DNA of 64,000 nucleotides. Origin: Arcobacter vandammei (GTDB lineage: Bacteria > Campylobacterota > Campylobacteria > Campylobacterales > Arcobacteraceae). The notes beneath the pieces were generated by a model. It did not search any database. It was given only the letters and a program-made list of their open reading frames with translations, and was not told the DNA's origin. A program made the position numbers and the translations under genes. The stretch is taken from the NCBI RefSeq assembly GCF_016106035.1, contig NZ_JADKPZ010000012.1:1-64000 (forward strand), read 5' to 3'. Shown in pieces: positions 18,341 to 26,991 of the stretch; the first letter of the stretch is position 1; each line of letters begins with the position of its first letter.

Positions 18341-18609
18341 TAGATGCACTTTTTAGTTCAATTCTGACTGTCTTATTTAGTATTATTTTTCTTTATAAAT
18401 GGGTTGTTATAATTTCAGCACTTTTAAGCTGGGTTAGACCAGATCCATATAATCCAATTGTTCAAATGCTCTACAGATTAACAGAACCTGTTTATGCAAA
18501 AATAAGAAAAATAATTCCAACAACTTTTGGTGGAATGGATTTAGCTCCACTTATTTTGATTTTTGCACTTATCTTCTTAGAGACATTTTTGCAAAAAATT
18601 TTAATGTAA
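18337..18609 (+). CDS. YggT-family membrane protein
   Basis: A 90-aa inner-membrane protein with two hydrophobic helices (about residues 5-28 and 65-88) separated by the family signature [21 protein letters not shown], then [11 protein letters not shown]. YggT proteins are linked by context to cell division and septum components in several bacteria, without a defined activity. It overlaps the 3' end of gltX by 4 bp (ATGA type) and is followed after 6 bp by the lytic transglycosylase gene, which suits an envelope role. Confidence 0.88.
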   Translation: MIDALFSSILTVLFSIIFLYKWVVIISALLSWVRPDPYNPIVQMLYRLTEPVYAKIRKIIPTTFGGMDLAPLILIFALIFLETFLQKILM

Positions 18610-18615
18610 GTTGTT

Positions 18616-20283
18616 ATGACAAAAACGATATTAAAACTCTCTTTATTATCTAGTTTATCTTTAAATCTTCTTGCTTTGGAAAATCCAAAAACAGATTTTA
18701 TGCAGGAGAATTTTAAAGTTACACTAGATTGGTTAGAAAATAGACCTAAATCAAGTGCTAAAGATTTTTTCATACTTCAATACCTAGAAGATGAAAATCT
18801 ATCTTATGAAAATGCGAAAAAAGCTTATGATATGAGAAATGGTAGAAGCTCAATTTTGGATAAAGCTTTTAACTCAAAATTTAATACAAAACTAAGCCCT
18901 GAAGATAAATTCTGTTATAACGCAACTGTAAATGAGCTAAAAAATAGCTCCTCAAAATGTATTGCTTTAGGACTTGCTTCTTTAAAAAAAGCTTCTGATT
19001 TAAGTAAAAATGACCTAAATTTTTTCATAAGCAAACTTGAACCCTACCCTACTTTAAAAAAAGATTTACAAGCTATATCAAATTCAAATCCTATGCAAGT
19101 TTTAATAAATGGAGATATTAATTATTTTCTAAAAATATTTTTTGAAGTTAGTGATAACTTTAGATATAAATATTTTAATAAAACTTTAAATTTTGAACAA
19201 CTAAATAAAATATCAAATCATAAAGATTTTGAAAAATTTTTACGATATACTATTTTTGACAAAAGATTAAATAATATACAAAAATCTCTTTTTGCACTAA
19301 AAACAAATAAAAACTTAACATCTTATATCGAATTTTTGCTTGGAATAAACTCTGTAAATAATAATGAACTTGAAAGTGCAAAAGAGTTTTTTGAAACTTC
19401 TTTAAACAACTCTTATTTAAGAAGTGAAAAAGATAGAGCTCTTTTGTGGTTATATTTATTAAATAGAGATAAAAATTATTTATACGAGTTAAGTGAAAGT
19501 TTTGATACAAATATCTACACAATTTATGCAAAAGAGCTATTAAATATTCCTATAAATAATATTATTTATACTATTGAACAAAGCAATACATATAGTGATT
19601 ATGATGTTTATGATATTTTTAAATGGGATGAAATTTCAAATGACACAAAAAAATCTTTAGATGAAGTGAAACTAAATAAATACTACAATATGTTTACAAA
19701 TAAAGATACAGAGCCTCACCTAGCTTTTATTTTAGAAAGATTTTATAAATATAAAAATCAATATTTCATAACTCCTTATAGAGAGATTTTAAATCAATAT
19801 GATATAAGTAAACAGGTTTTAATATACTCAATTGCACGACAAGAAAGCAGATTTATTCCATCTTCTGTATCTTTTGCTTCAGCTCAAGGAATGATGCAAA
19901 TTATGCCTTTTTTATCAAAAGAGATAGCAAAAAAATTAAATGAACCATACAATATCTATAATCAATTTAATCCTAGAAAAAATATTCAATATGCTAGTTT
20001 TCATCTTGATAGTTTAAATCAACAGTTTGATAACAACCCTCTTTTTGTAGCATATGCATATAATGGTGGAGCAGGATATACAAGAACTCAACTTAAAAAA
20101 GGTCTTTTTAAAGAGAAAAATAGATTTGAACCATTTTTAAGTATGGAGATGATAAGTTTCACAGAGACAAGAGAGTATGGTAAAAAAGTTTTAACAAACT
20201 ATTATATTTATAATAACTATTTAAATAGTGAGAATAAAATCTCACTATCAACTATTTTACAAAGCTTAGTATCGCCTTATTAG
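18616..20283 (+). CDS. Soluble lytic murein transglycosylase
   Basis: A periplasmic enzyme that cleaves the MurNAc-GlcNAc bond, forming 1,6-anhydro ends. The 555-aa chain has a signal peptide (ILKLSLLSSLSLNLLALE), a long helical superhelix domain (about 30-390) and a C-terminal SLT domain. Catalytic Glu lies near residue 410 in ARQESRFIPSSVS, followed by AQGMMQIMP and VAYAYNGGAG, the normal Slt motifs. It ends a plus-strand series with bamA to yggT. Its last 32 bp overlap the 3' end of the convergent lipoprotein gene. Confidence 0.9.
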   Translation: MTKTILKLSLLSSLSLNLLALENPKTDFMQENFKVTLDWLENRPKSSAKDFFILQYLEDENLSYENAKKAYDMRNGRSSILDKAFNSKFNTKLSPEDKFCYNATVNELKNSSSKCIALGLASLKKASDLSKNDLNFFISKLEPYPTLKKDLQAISNSNPMQVLINGDINYFLKIFFEVSDNFRYKYFNKTLNFEQLNKISNHKDFEKFLRYTIFDKRLNNIQKSLFALKTNKNLTSYIEFLLGINSVNNNELESAKEFFETSLNNSYLRSEKDRALLWLYLLNRDKNYLYELSESFDTNIYTIYAKELLNIPINNIIYTIEQSNTYSDYDVYDIFKWDEISNDTKKSLDEVKLNKYYNMFTNKDTEPHLAFILERFYKYKNQYFITPYREILNQYDISKQVLIYSIARQESRFIPSSVSFASAQGMMQIMPFLSKEIAKKLNEPYNIYNQFNPRKNIQYASFHLDSLNQQFDNNPLFVAYAYNGGAGYTRTQLKKGLFKEKNRFEPFLSMEMISFTETREYGKKVLTNYYIYNNYLNSENKISLSTILQSLVSPY

Positions 20284-20734
20284 ATGCTTGGTTTTGTAAA
20301 ACCAAAGATAGATTTTTAGTATCATCTAAATTCTCAAATTCTACTAAATAGTAAGTTCCCCAGTGATTTTTAAGCATATAATCTTTATATCTTTCGTCGC
20401 TATTTTCAATTTTTTCAAAAGATATTGGTTCTTTTGAATTTAAAAATATTCTATAAGAGTTTTTTTCCATATCTTGTGAATTTTCTTTCGTAAAATATAC
20501 AAAAGCTAAGAATTTCTCTTTTTTTGTTTTATTTATATTTTCATCAAACATATTTAAGTGAGTTGCCATAAAAATAACATCAACTTCTTGATCTTTTACT
20601 ATATCAGTTTTTTTTGTATATTTAACTGCTTTTGTCTCTTCTAAGCCTTTATCAAAATATCTAAAAGCACTATTTTTTGGTGTACAAGATATAAATAAAA
20701 GTGAAACAGCAAATAAAAATAAACTTTTTTTCAT
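20252..20734 (-). CDS. Putative lipoprotein of unknown function
   Basis: A 160-aa exported protein. The start at 20734 gives MKKSLFLFAVSLLFISCTPK, a lipoprotein signal with the lipobox Cys at 17, and has AAGGGG upstream; the longer reading from 20767 adds 11 residues and no ribosome site. The mature part (VDVIFMATHLNMFDENINKT, FLAFVYFTKENSQ) may be a small beta-rich domain. No family is recognised. The gene overlaps the transglycosylase gene tail to tail by 32 bp and is divergent from mobB. Confidence 0.72.
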   Translation of the reverse strand: MKKSLFLFAVSLLFISCTPKNSAFRYFDKGLEETKAVKYTKKTDIVKDQEVDVIFMATHLNMFDENINKTKKEKFLAFVYFTKENSQDMEKNSYRIFLNSKEPISFEKIENSDERYKDYMLKNHWGTYYLVEFENLDDTKNLSLVLQNQASNKAILSFVK

Positions 20735-20819
20735 AAAAACCCCTTTTTTGAAGCAAAGATTATACATTAATAAGACTTTGAAAGATATTTCTATAAATAG
20801 AGTTTAACTATTCTTTAGA

Positions 20820-20825
20820 TAAAAT
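20820..20825 (+). promoter_or_regulatory. -10 box of mobB, positioned for a leaderless transcript
   Basis: GATAAAAT is followed by 7 bases and then the ATG at 20833. There is no purine-rich ribosome site, so transcription would start at or within a base of the ATG. Confidence 0.45.
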
Positions 20826-20832
20826 CTTGCCT

Positions 20833-21330
20833 ATGAATAAAAAAAGATTAGTAGTGGCATTTTCTGGCCCATCAAATAGTGGAAAAACAACGGCAATAGT
20901 AAGAGTCGCAAGTATTTTACAAGATAGCGATTTTAAGGTGTGTATTGTAAAGCACGATCCAAAAGATAAAGCAATGTTTGATAGAGAGGGAAAAGATTCA
21001 TTTAAATTCTCTCAAACGGGGGCCAATGTTGCAGTTGTTAGTCCAAATAAGACAACAATTTTCAAAAAAGGTACTTCAAGTATAGATGAGTTAATATCAA
21101 TCTTTGATGACTTTGATTATCTGCTTGTTGAGGGTCTTAAAACTTTGGAACTTCCTAGAATTTCTATCTTTAGAAACAAACTTGATGAGAGCTATTTTAG
21201 TGTTTCAAATGCACTTGCAGTTGATGATTCTATAAATAAAAAAGATATTCCAAAATCTTTGGATATTTTAGACTTAAACAATCCAGAAGAACTTATAAAC
21301 TGGATAGATAATAATGCAAAAAGGGTATAA
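20833..21330 (+). CDS. mobB: Molybdopterin-guanine dinucleotide biosynthesis protein MobB
   Basis: A GTP-binding accessory protein for attaching GMP to molybdopterin, made for Mo/W enzymes. The Walker A motif is FSGPSNSGKTTAIV near the N-terminus; VCIVKHDPKDKAMFDREGKD and LLVEGLKTLELPRI are typical MobB segments. Length (165 aa) is normal. I chose the ATG at 20833 over the in-frame TTG at 20827. Its stop abuts the ATG of fbp, so the two are co-transcribed although their roles are unrelated. Confidence 0.9.
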   Translation: MNKKRLVVAFSGPSNSGKTTAIVRVASILQDSDFKVCIVKHDPKDKAMFDREGKDSFKFSQTGANVAVVSPNKTTIFKKGTSSIDELISIFDDFDYLLVEGLKTLELPRISIFRNKLDESYFSVSNALAVDDSINKKDIPKSLDILDLNNPEELINWIDNNAKRV

Positions 21331-22173
21331 ATGCAAGAGATAATAAAAGCCATAGAAGAAGCTTCTAAAAAAATAAAATATTTAATTGAAACAGGCGATA
21401 CAGGGAAAAGTGAATCTGAAAACTCAACTGGAGATACTCAATTAAAACTTGATATTGAAAGTGATGAGATAATAGAAGAAATTTTTTCAAAGATTCCTAG
21501 CATTAAAGCAATAGTAAGTGAAGAGCAAGATAGTATTAAAAATATAAATGAAAATGGTGAGTATTTAATAGCTTACGACCCATTAGATGGTTCTTCTTTG
21601 GTTGATGTAAACTTAAGTGTAGGTTCAATTTATGGAATTTATAAAAATGAGTTCAATGCAAAAAATATCGTAGCTTCAGTTTATGTTGTTTTTGGTCCAA
21701 GAGTTGAAATGGTAGTTACAACAAATGATGTTAAAATGTATAGACTTTTAAATGGTGAATTTAAATTTATTCAAAATATAAACTTAAATGAAAAAGGTAA
21801 ATTAAATGCTCCAGGTTCAACACAAAACTGTTGGACAAGCTATCATAAACAACTAATTGATGATATATTTAATGACGGATATAGATTAAGATATAGTGGT
21901 GGGATGGTTCCAGATTTACACCAAATTTTACTAAAAGGTGGTGGACTTTTTTCATATCCAGCAACAAGTGATAGACCAAAAGGAAAATTAAGACAACTTT
22001 TTGAAGTATTTCCATTTGCTTTAGCTTTTGAAAAAGCTGGTGGGGTTGCAATTGATGGACAAAAAAGAGTTTTAGAAGTGGAAACTACTCATATTCACGA
22101 TACTAGCCCTTGTTTCTTTGGCTCAAATGTAGAGATAAATAGAGTTTTGGAAGTTTATAGTAAAAATGTCTAA
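21331..22173 (+). CDS. fbp: Class I fructose-1,6-bisphosphatase
   Basis: Removes the 1-phosphate from fructose 1,6-bisphosphate in gluconeogenesis. The 280-aa chain shows the metal motif [13 protein letters not shown], upstream AIVSEEQDS, and downstream [19 protein letters not shown] and [10 protein letters not shown], all typical of the inositol phosphatase fold. It is shorter than the 330-aa E. coli enzyme, as usual in Campylobacterota. It begins immediately after mobB and overlaps the small Cys-protein gene by 8 bp. Its role complements pckA at 40 kb, indicating gluconeogenic growth on organic and amino acids. Confidence 0.93.
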   Translation: MQEIIKAIEEASKKIKYLIETGDTGKSESENSTGDTQLKLDIESDEIIEEIFSKIPSIKAIVSEEQDSIKNINENGEYLIAYDPLDGSSLVDVNLSVGSIYGIYKNEFNAKNIVASVYVVFGPRVEMVVTTNDVKMYRLLNGEFKFIQNINLNEKGKLNAPGSTQNCWTSYHKQLIDDIFNDGYRLRYSGGMVPDLHQILLKGGGLFSYPATSDRPKGKLRQLFEVFPFALAFEKAGGVAIDGQKRVLEVETTHIHDTSPCFFGSNVEINRVLEVYSKNV

Positions 22174-22369
22174 AGAAAATAAAGCTTTAGATGAGTGGGA
22201 AGAGAAGCTTGAAATTGTCTTAAAAGAGCTAAACTCTTGTCAAAATTCAAAAAATTTCAACTCATGTAAACCTTGTAGTGAATTTTTTGAGTGTGCTTTG
22301 CGAAAGAAATATGTTATTGCTGTTTATGAGTCGATGAACAAAGGCTCTGGCGGTGGATTTGAATTTTAA
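22166..22369 (+). CDS. Small Cys-rich conserved protein (67 aa)
   Basis: A 67-aa protein with a helical N-terminus ([20 protein letters not shown]) and a cysteine cluster [19 protein letters not shown], then [20 protein letters not shown]. Four Cys suggest metal binding. Similar small proteins precede metG in Campylobacterota as far as I recall, but no function is known to me. It overlaps fbp by 8 bp and ends 22 bp before metG, in one operon. Confidence 0.75.
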   Translation: MSKENKALDEWEEKLEIVLKELNSCQNSKNFNSCKPCSEFFECALRKKYVIAVYESMNKGSGGGFEF

Positions 22370-22391
22370 GAAATATAAATAGAGGTAGAAA

Positions 22392-24374
22392 ATGCAAGAA
22401 AATTGTAAACAAGAAAGCTGTAAAAATGTATATATCACAACTCCAATTTACTATGTAAATGATGTAGCTCATATAGGTCATGCCTATACAACAATCATTG
22501 CTGATATGTTAGCAAGATACTCAAGACTTATTGGTCATAACACATATCTATTAACAGGAACAGATGAACATGGTCAAAAAATAGCTCAAAGTGCAGAAGC
22601 TAGAAATAAAACTCCAAAAGAGTATGCAGATGAAATATCTTCTAAATTTAGAGCTTTATGGGATAATTTTGATATATCTTACAATAAGTTTATAAGAACA
22701 ACAGATGAGGAACACAAAACTGGTGTTCAAAAAGCATTTTTAGATATGTACAAAAAAGGCGATATTTACAAGGGTGAATATGAAGGCTTTTACTGTGTTC
22801 CTTGCGAGACTTTTTACCCTGAATCTCAACTTGTAGATGAACAATTTTGCCCTGAATGTGCAAGAGCTACAATTTTAGTAAAAGAAGAGAGCTACTTTTT
22901 TAAACTTTCAAAGTATGAAGATAAGCTTCTAAAATGGTATGAAGAAAACCCTGATTGTATACTTCCTAGAGCCAAAAAAAATGAGATTGTAAACTTTGTA
23001 AAAAATGGTTTAAAAGATTTGTCAATTTCAAGAACATCTTTTGATTGGGGTGTGAAACTTCCACAAGAGATGAATGAGCCAAAACATGTTATGTATGTTT
23101 GGCTTGATGCTCTTTTAAACTATACAACAGCTTTAGGATATGGAAGTGATGAAAAAAATATGAATTTTTGGCCAGCAAATATTCATTTAGTTGGAAAAGA
23201 TATTTTAAGATTTCATGCAATTTATTGGCCAGCATTTTTGATGAGCTTAGATTTACCTTTACCAAAACATATTGCTGCTCATGGATGGTGGACTAGAGAT
23301 GGTGAAAAAATGAGTAAGTCAAAAGGAAATGTAGTAAATCCAAAAGAGGTAGCAGATGCCTATGGACTTGATGCTTTTAGATATTTTCTTTTAAGAGAAG
23401 TTCCTTTTGGACAAGATGGAGATTTTTCACAAAAAGCTTTGATAGATAGAATAAACTCTGATTTAGGGAATGATTTAGGAAATTTATTAAATAGAATTAT
23501 GGGAATGAGTGGAAAATATTTTGACTTTAATGTAAGTTCAAAAGATGTGGAAAAATTCCATAAAAAAGAGTTAGATGAAGTACACAGTATCATCTCAACA
23601 CTTGAAACTTATATCTATAATATGCAGATAAATAGATACCTTGAAGAGATTTGGAAGATTTTAACTATTGGAAACAAAGCTATAAATGACTATGAACCTT
23701 GGAATTTGATAAAAGATGGCAAAAACGATGAAGCTATGGCTTTAGTTGCTCTTATTACAAATATTATGGCAAAAACAGCACTTCTTCTTGATAGTGTAAT
23801 GCCACATAAGATTAAAGATATAGCATCTTGTTTAGGGCTTGAAATTACAACACAAAACTACAATAAACTAATAAAAAATCAAGAACTTTTAGCTGATATA
23901 AAAATCTCTAAAATAGATGCCCTATTCCCACGAATTGAAGAGGTGCTTTTAGCTCAACCTGAAGTTTCAGATGTTACAGTTTTACAAAAAGATGAGAGCA
24001 AATATGAAGCAAAAGAGGAGTTAGAGCCTCTTGATTTAAATGGTGTAAACTTAATAACTATTGATAAATTCTTTGAAACTACTATAAAAGTAGGAACTAT
24101 TATTGAAGCTGTTGAAGTGCCAAAATCAAGTAAACTTCTAAAACTTCAAGTAGATTTAGGAGAAAATCGTCCACGACAAATCCTTGCAGGAATTAAAGAG
24201 TTTTATAGTGCTTCTGAGCTTGTAGGAACTCAAGCATGTGTTGTTGCAAACTTAAAACCAGCAAAACTAATGGGGCTTTTAAGTGAAGGAATGCTTTTAG
24301 CAGCCAAAGATGAAGATGGTTTAAGTCTTATTCGTCCAGAAAAGCCTAAAAAAATAGGTACAAAAATAAGCTAG
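22392..24374 (+). CDS. metG: Methionyl-tRNA synthetase
   Basis: Charges tRNA-Met. The 660-aa chain has the HIGH motif in YVNDVAHIGHAYTT, a four-Cys zinc knuckle (CVPCETFYPESQ then FCPEC), the KMSKS loop (GEKMSKSKGNVV), an anticodon-binding helical domain, and a C-terminal tRNA-binding OB domain (TIDKFFETTIKVGTIIEAVE, LKLQVDLGE, PAKLMGLLSEGM). The N-terminus carries an odd Cys-rich lead (MQENCKQESCKNVYITTPIY). A GAGGTAG ribosome site precedes the ATG. The next gene begins at its stop codon. Confidence 0.95.
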   Translation: MQENCKQESCKNVYITTPIYYVNDVAHIGHAYTTIIADMLARYSRLIGHNTYLLTGTDEHGQKIAQSAEARNKTPKEYADEISSKFRALWDNFDISYNKFIRTTDEEHKTGVQKAFLDMYKKGDIYKGEYEGFYCVPCETFYPESQLVDEQFCPECARATILVKEESYFFKLSKYEDKLLKWYEENPDCILPRAKKNEIVNFVKNGLKDLSISRTSFDWGVKLPQEMNEPKHVMYVWLDALLNYTTALGYGSDEKNMNFWPANIHLVGKDILRFHAIYWPAFLMSLDLPLPKHIAAHGWWTRDGEKMSKSKGNVVNPKEVADAYGLDAFRYFLLREVPFGQDGDFSQKALIDRINSDLGNDLGNLLNRIMGMSGKYFDFNVSSKDVEKFHKKELDEVHSIISTLETYIYNMQINRYLEEIWKILTIGNKAINDYEPWNLIKDGKNDEAMALVALITNIMAKTALLLDSVMPHKIKDIASCLGLEITTQNYNKLIKNQELLADIKISKIDALFPRIEEVLLAQPEVSDVTVLQKDESKYEAKEELEPLDLNGVNLITIDKFFETTIKVGTIIEAVEVPKSSKLLKLQVDLGENRPRQILAGIKEFYSASELVGTQACVVANLKPAKLMGLLSEGMLLAAKDEDGLSLIRPEKPKKIGTKIS

Positions 24375-25339
24375 TGAAAATCTCTTCAATAGTTGATATT
24401 ATAGATGGAGAGCTCTTAAACTCTCCATCTATCTCTTTTATAAATGATATAAAAACTGATGTAAACAAAGTTAAAACTTCTGATTTATTTATAGCAAAAA
24501 ATTTAGTTGATTTAAAAGAATCTATACAAAATGGTGCTTATGCAGTTATTTTTGAAGAAGATTTTCCAATACTTGATAGTGAAGTAGCATTTATAAAAGT
24601 AAAAGATTTAAATCTAAGTATTATTAAACTTCTTAGATATAAACTTTCAAATCTAAAACTTGAAGCATTTTTTTGCAAAGATGATAGTTTTGATATGTTA
24701 AAGCTTTATTATCAAAATCATAAAAAACCTATTTTTCTTGTACCAAAAAATATAGAAAAAATGTTTAGATTTATAGATGAGATAAAAGAAAATAATATTT
24801 TAATTTCCAAAAATCAAGAGATTTTAACTAGTATCTACCCAAAAAATGAAAAGTTTGAAAAAGATATTTCAAAAAAAGAGATTACAAACCTAATAAAACA
24901 CTCTTTATTTGAGATAAGTTTTTCATATAAAAATCACTATTTTTCAAGAATTAAATTAGCAAATATATATATTGATAGCTTTTTAAATATTTTTAACTTT
25001 TTTAACAAAGATATTGATATTTCAAAGCTAAAAAACTACTCAAACTTCAAAGCTATTTTTATAGATAAGAATTTTGAACCAATTGATTTTGGGAAAAGTG
25101 ATAGATTTATAATTTGTCAAAACAATATAAATTTAGTTGAAATAGAAAAAGAGTATTTAAATAGTGAGTTTAAGTATGCAAAAACTATATTTATTTCAAA
25201 AAATAGTATAAAAAACTTAGATGAGATAAAAGATATTTTAAAAAATCAAACTTTCAACTGTGCATATTTAATAGGATTTTCTTATAAAGAGATTTTTGAA
25301 TATCTTCAAAAATCTCAAAATTCCCCTACACTTTTTTAA
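24374..25339 (+). CDS. MurF N-domain-like protein lacking an ATP site
   Basis: A 321-aa protein. Residues 1-75 (SIVDIIDGELLN, then IKTDVNKVKTSDLFIAKN and IQNGAYAVIFEE) resemble the UDP-binding N-terminal domain of Mur ligases, especially MurF. The middle and C-terminal parts show no Walker A loop (no GxxGKT) or other catalytic Mur motif, so this is not an active ligase as read. No signal peptide or membrane helix is seen. The GTG start overlaps the metG stop by one base, implying coupling. A role related to peptidoglycan precursors is only a suggestion. Its last bases overlap the tpsB stop. Confidence 0.6.
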   Translation: MKISSIVDIIDGELLNSPSISFINDIKTDVNKVKTSDLFIAKNLVDLKESIQNGAYAVIFEEDFPILDSEVAFIKVKDLNLSIIKLLRYKLSNLKLEAFFCKDDSFDMLKLYYQNHKKPIFLVPKNIEKMFRFIDEIKENNILISKNQEILTSIYPKNEKFEKDISKKEITNLIKHSLFEISFSYKNHYFSRIKLANIYIDSFLNIFNFFNKDIDISKLKNYSNFKAIFIDKNFEPIDFGKSDRFIICQNNINLVEIEKEYLNSEFKYAKTIFISKNSIKNLDEIKDILKNQTFNCAYLIGFSYKEIFEYLQKSQNSPTLF

Positions 25340-26991
25340 AACACCCAACCAGCTTGAAATAGTAATTTACTATTTTGATGTGGTTCATTTTTATCTGAAA
25401 CTTCATGATTTATAGCCCAAGCCATTTGAACTCTTGCGAAAAAATCTTTATAGTTTGCATAGTATCCAAAACCAACATCTTGAAGAGTTTTTCTTTTAAA
25501 TGTTACATCTTGTTTCTCTTCATATACATTTCCCATATCATAAAACAGTCCAACTCTATGAGAATAAGAGTTTATTTTTGGAAGGTTTGAAAGAAGTTCT
25601 AGGTTTAGCATATATCCATTTTCTGCACTTTGTTCACTATCTGGATATACTTTAACACCATATGCTCCACCAAGATATATATCTTCATTTCCATTTAGGT
25701 TTTTATTTCCTAAAACTTTTTGAGCTGTTAGGTTTGATTTCAAAGAAAATATTTCACTAAAGTAAATATCATTTGCTATATAAGCATCTATTTTATTATA
25801 GTTTCCATCATTTACTTTATTTAGTGTTGAATTTAGATGTCCTGTTGTGAAATTTAAGTTTGCAAATACTCTAGCTGGAAGATTAAAGAAAGAGTAATTT
25901 TTATCATAATCCAAACTTGCAACAAAAGAGTTTATATTTCTTTTTTCATCTAGATTAAAACTAGAATCCATATAATCATTTAAATCTTTATGAAAGTATT
26001 TACCTTTTAGGTAAAGGTTTTCATTTGTAGATCTAATAAGTGGATAAGACAATCCTACTTCATAGATATTTGAGTTACCTTTAGCATCCAATGGTTTATA
26101 CTCTTTTACCAAATCATAGTTTGTTCTACTATAAGCAAAATCAGCTTTTAAGCCATAAGAGTTTAGAGGAACTTCATAGGCTAATTTACCATTTTTCAAA
26201 TCAGCACCATTTGAAATTAATCCTGAAAGGGATAGTTTATCACCAACACCAATTAAGCTATTTATATTTACCAAAGTTTGAAGTCTATAGTAACCTGTAT
26301 ATCTACTTCCATAATTATCTGCAACAACATATCCATCTACTCTAGGAGTTGCAAGAGTATAAACTGTTATATTACTTGTTCCTAGGCTATTTCCAGGTTC
26401 TATTACAGAGCTAGAGATTTGTACTCCTGCTCTATCATTTATAAGTAATAAGGCTCTTTCTATATCTTTTACATTTATAGTTTCATTTGATTTTGAATTA
26501 TTTAAAATAGCTTCTAAAGAGTTATCATTTACTAAAGAGCTATTATTTAGTTTTATATCTTCATAATTTCCTTCAACTATAGAGATTTGTAAAGCATTAT
26601 CATTTTTAAGCAAATCTTGTTTACCTAAATATGCTCTTGCAACGAAGTATCTTTTATCTCTATAAGTTTTAGTTACTATTGCTAAAACTTCTTGAATTTG
26701 ATTAAAAGTTAATTCTTTATTTACATAATTTTTAACTACATCAGAAAGTTCATCATTTGATATTTTACTATTACCTACAAAAGTAAAGTTTTTTACAAAT
26801 ACTTTTTGCGTACTATCATTAGTTTTTACGCTATCACTTTTTACACCTTCAATATTTATATCATCTTTTTTAAATGTTGGAATATCTCTTGGTGTTTGTA
26901 TTTGTCTATCTATTGTATTACTATTTGGAGTTGCTCCTAGTAGTAAAATACTACTTAGAAGCGATAATCCTATTATTCTATTTATTCTCAT
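25336..26991 (-). CDS. Two-partner secretion outer-membrane transporter (TpsB)
   Basis: An FhaC/ShlB/HecB-type pore that exports one large exoprotein across the outer membrane. After a signal peptide (IIGLSLLSSILLLGATP) come a short linker, POTRA domains (FVKNFTFVGNSKISNDELSD; LQISIVEGNYEDIKL) and a 16-strand barrel ending in an aromatic residue (KLLFQAGWVF). The VRVDGYVVADNYGSRYTG-like segment opens the barrel domain. The first ATG pair lies in AAGGAGATAATGATG; I take the second for better spacing. The gene begins inside the 3' end of the exoprotein gene (14-bp overlap), which is upstream, so its translation depends on the exoprotein mRNA. In Aliarcobacter butzleri genes of this type are called hecB. 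Confidence 0.9.
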   Translation of the reverse strand: MRINRIIGLSLLSSILLLGATPNSNTIDRQIQTPRDIPTFKKDDINIEGVKSDSVKTNDSTQKVFVKNFTFVGNSKISNDELSDVVKNYVNKELTFNQIQEVLAIVTKTYRDKRYFVARAYLGKQDLLKNDNALQISIVEGNYEDIKLNNSSLVNDNSLEAILNNSKSNETINVKDIERALLLINDRAGVQISSSVIEPGNSLGTSNITVYTLATPRVDGYVVADNYGSRYTGYYRLQTLVNINSLIGVGDKLSLSGLISNGADLKNGKLAYEVPLNSYGLKADFAYSRTNYDLVKEYKPLDAKGNSNIYEVGLSYPLIRSTNENLYLKGKYFHKDLNDYMDSSFNLDEKRNINSFVASLDYDKNYSFFNLPARVFANLNFTTGHLNSTLNKVNDGNYNKIDAYIANDIYFSEIFSLKSNLTAQKVLGNKNLNGNEDIYLGGAYGVKVYPDSEQSAENGYMLNLELLSNLPKINSYSHRVGLFYDMGNVYEEKQDVTFKRKTLQDVGFGYYANYKDFFARVQMAWAINHEVSDKNEPHQNSKLLFQAGWVF

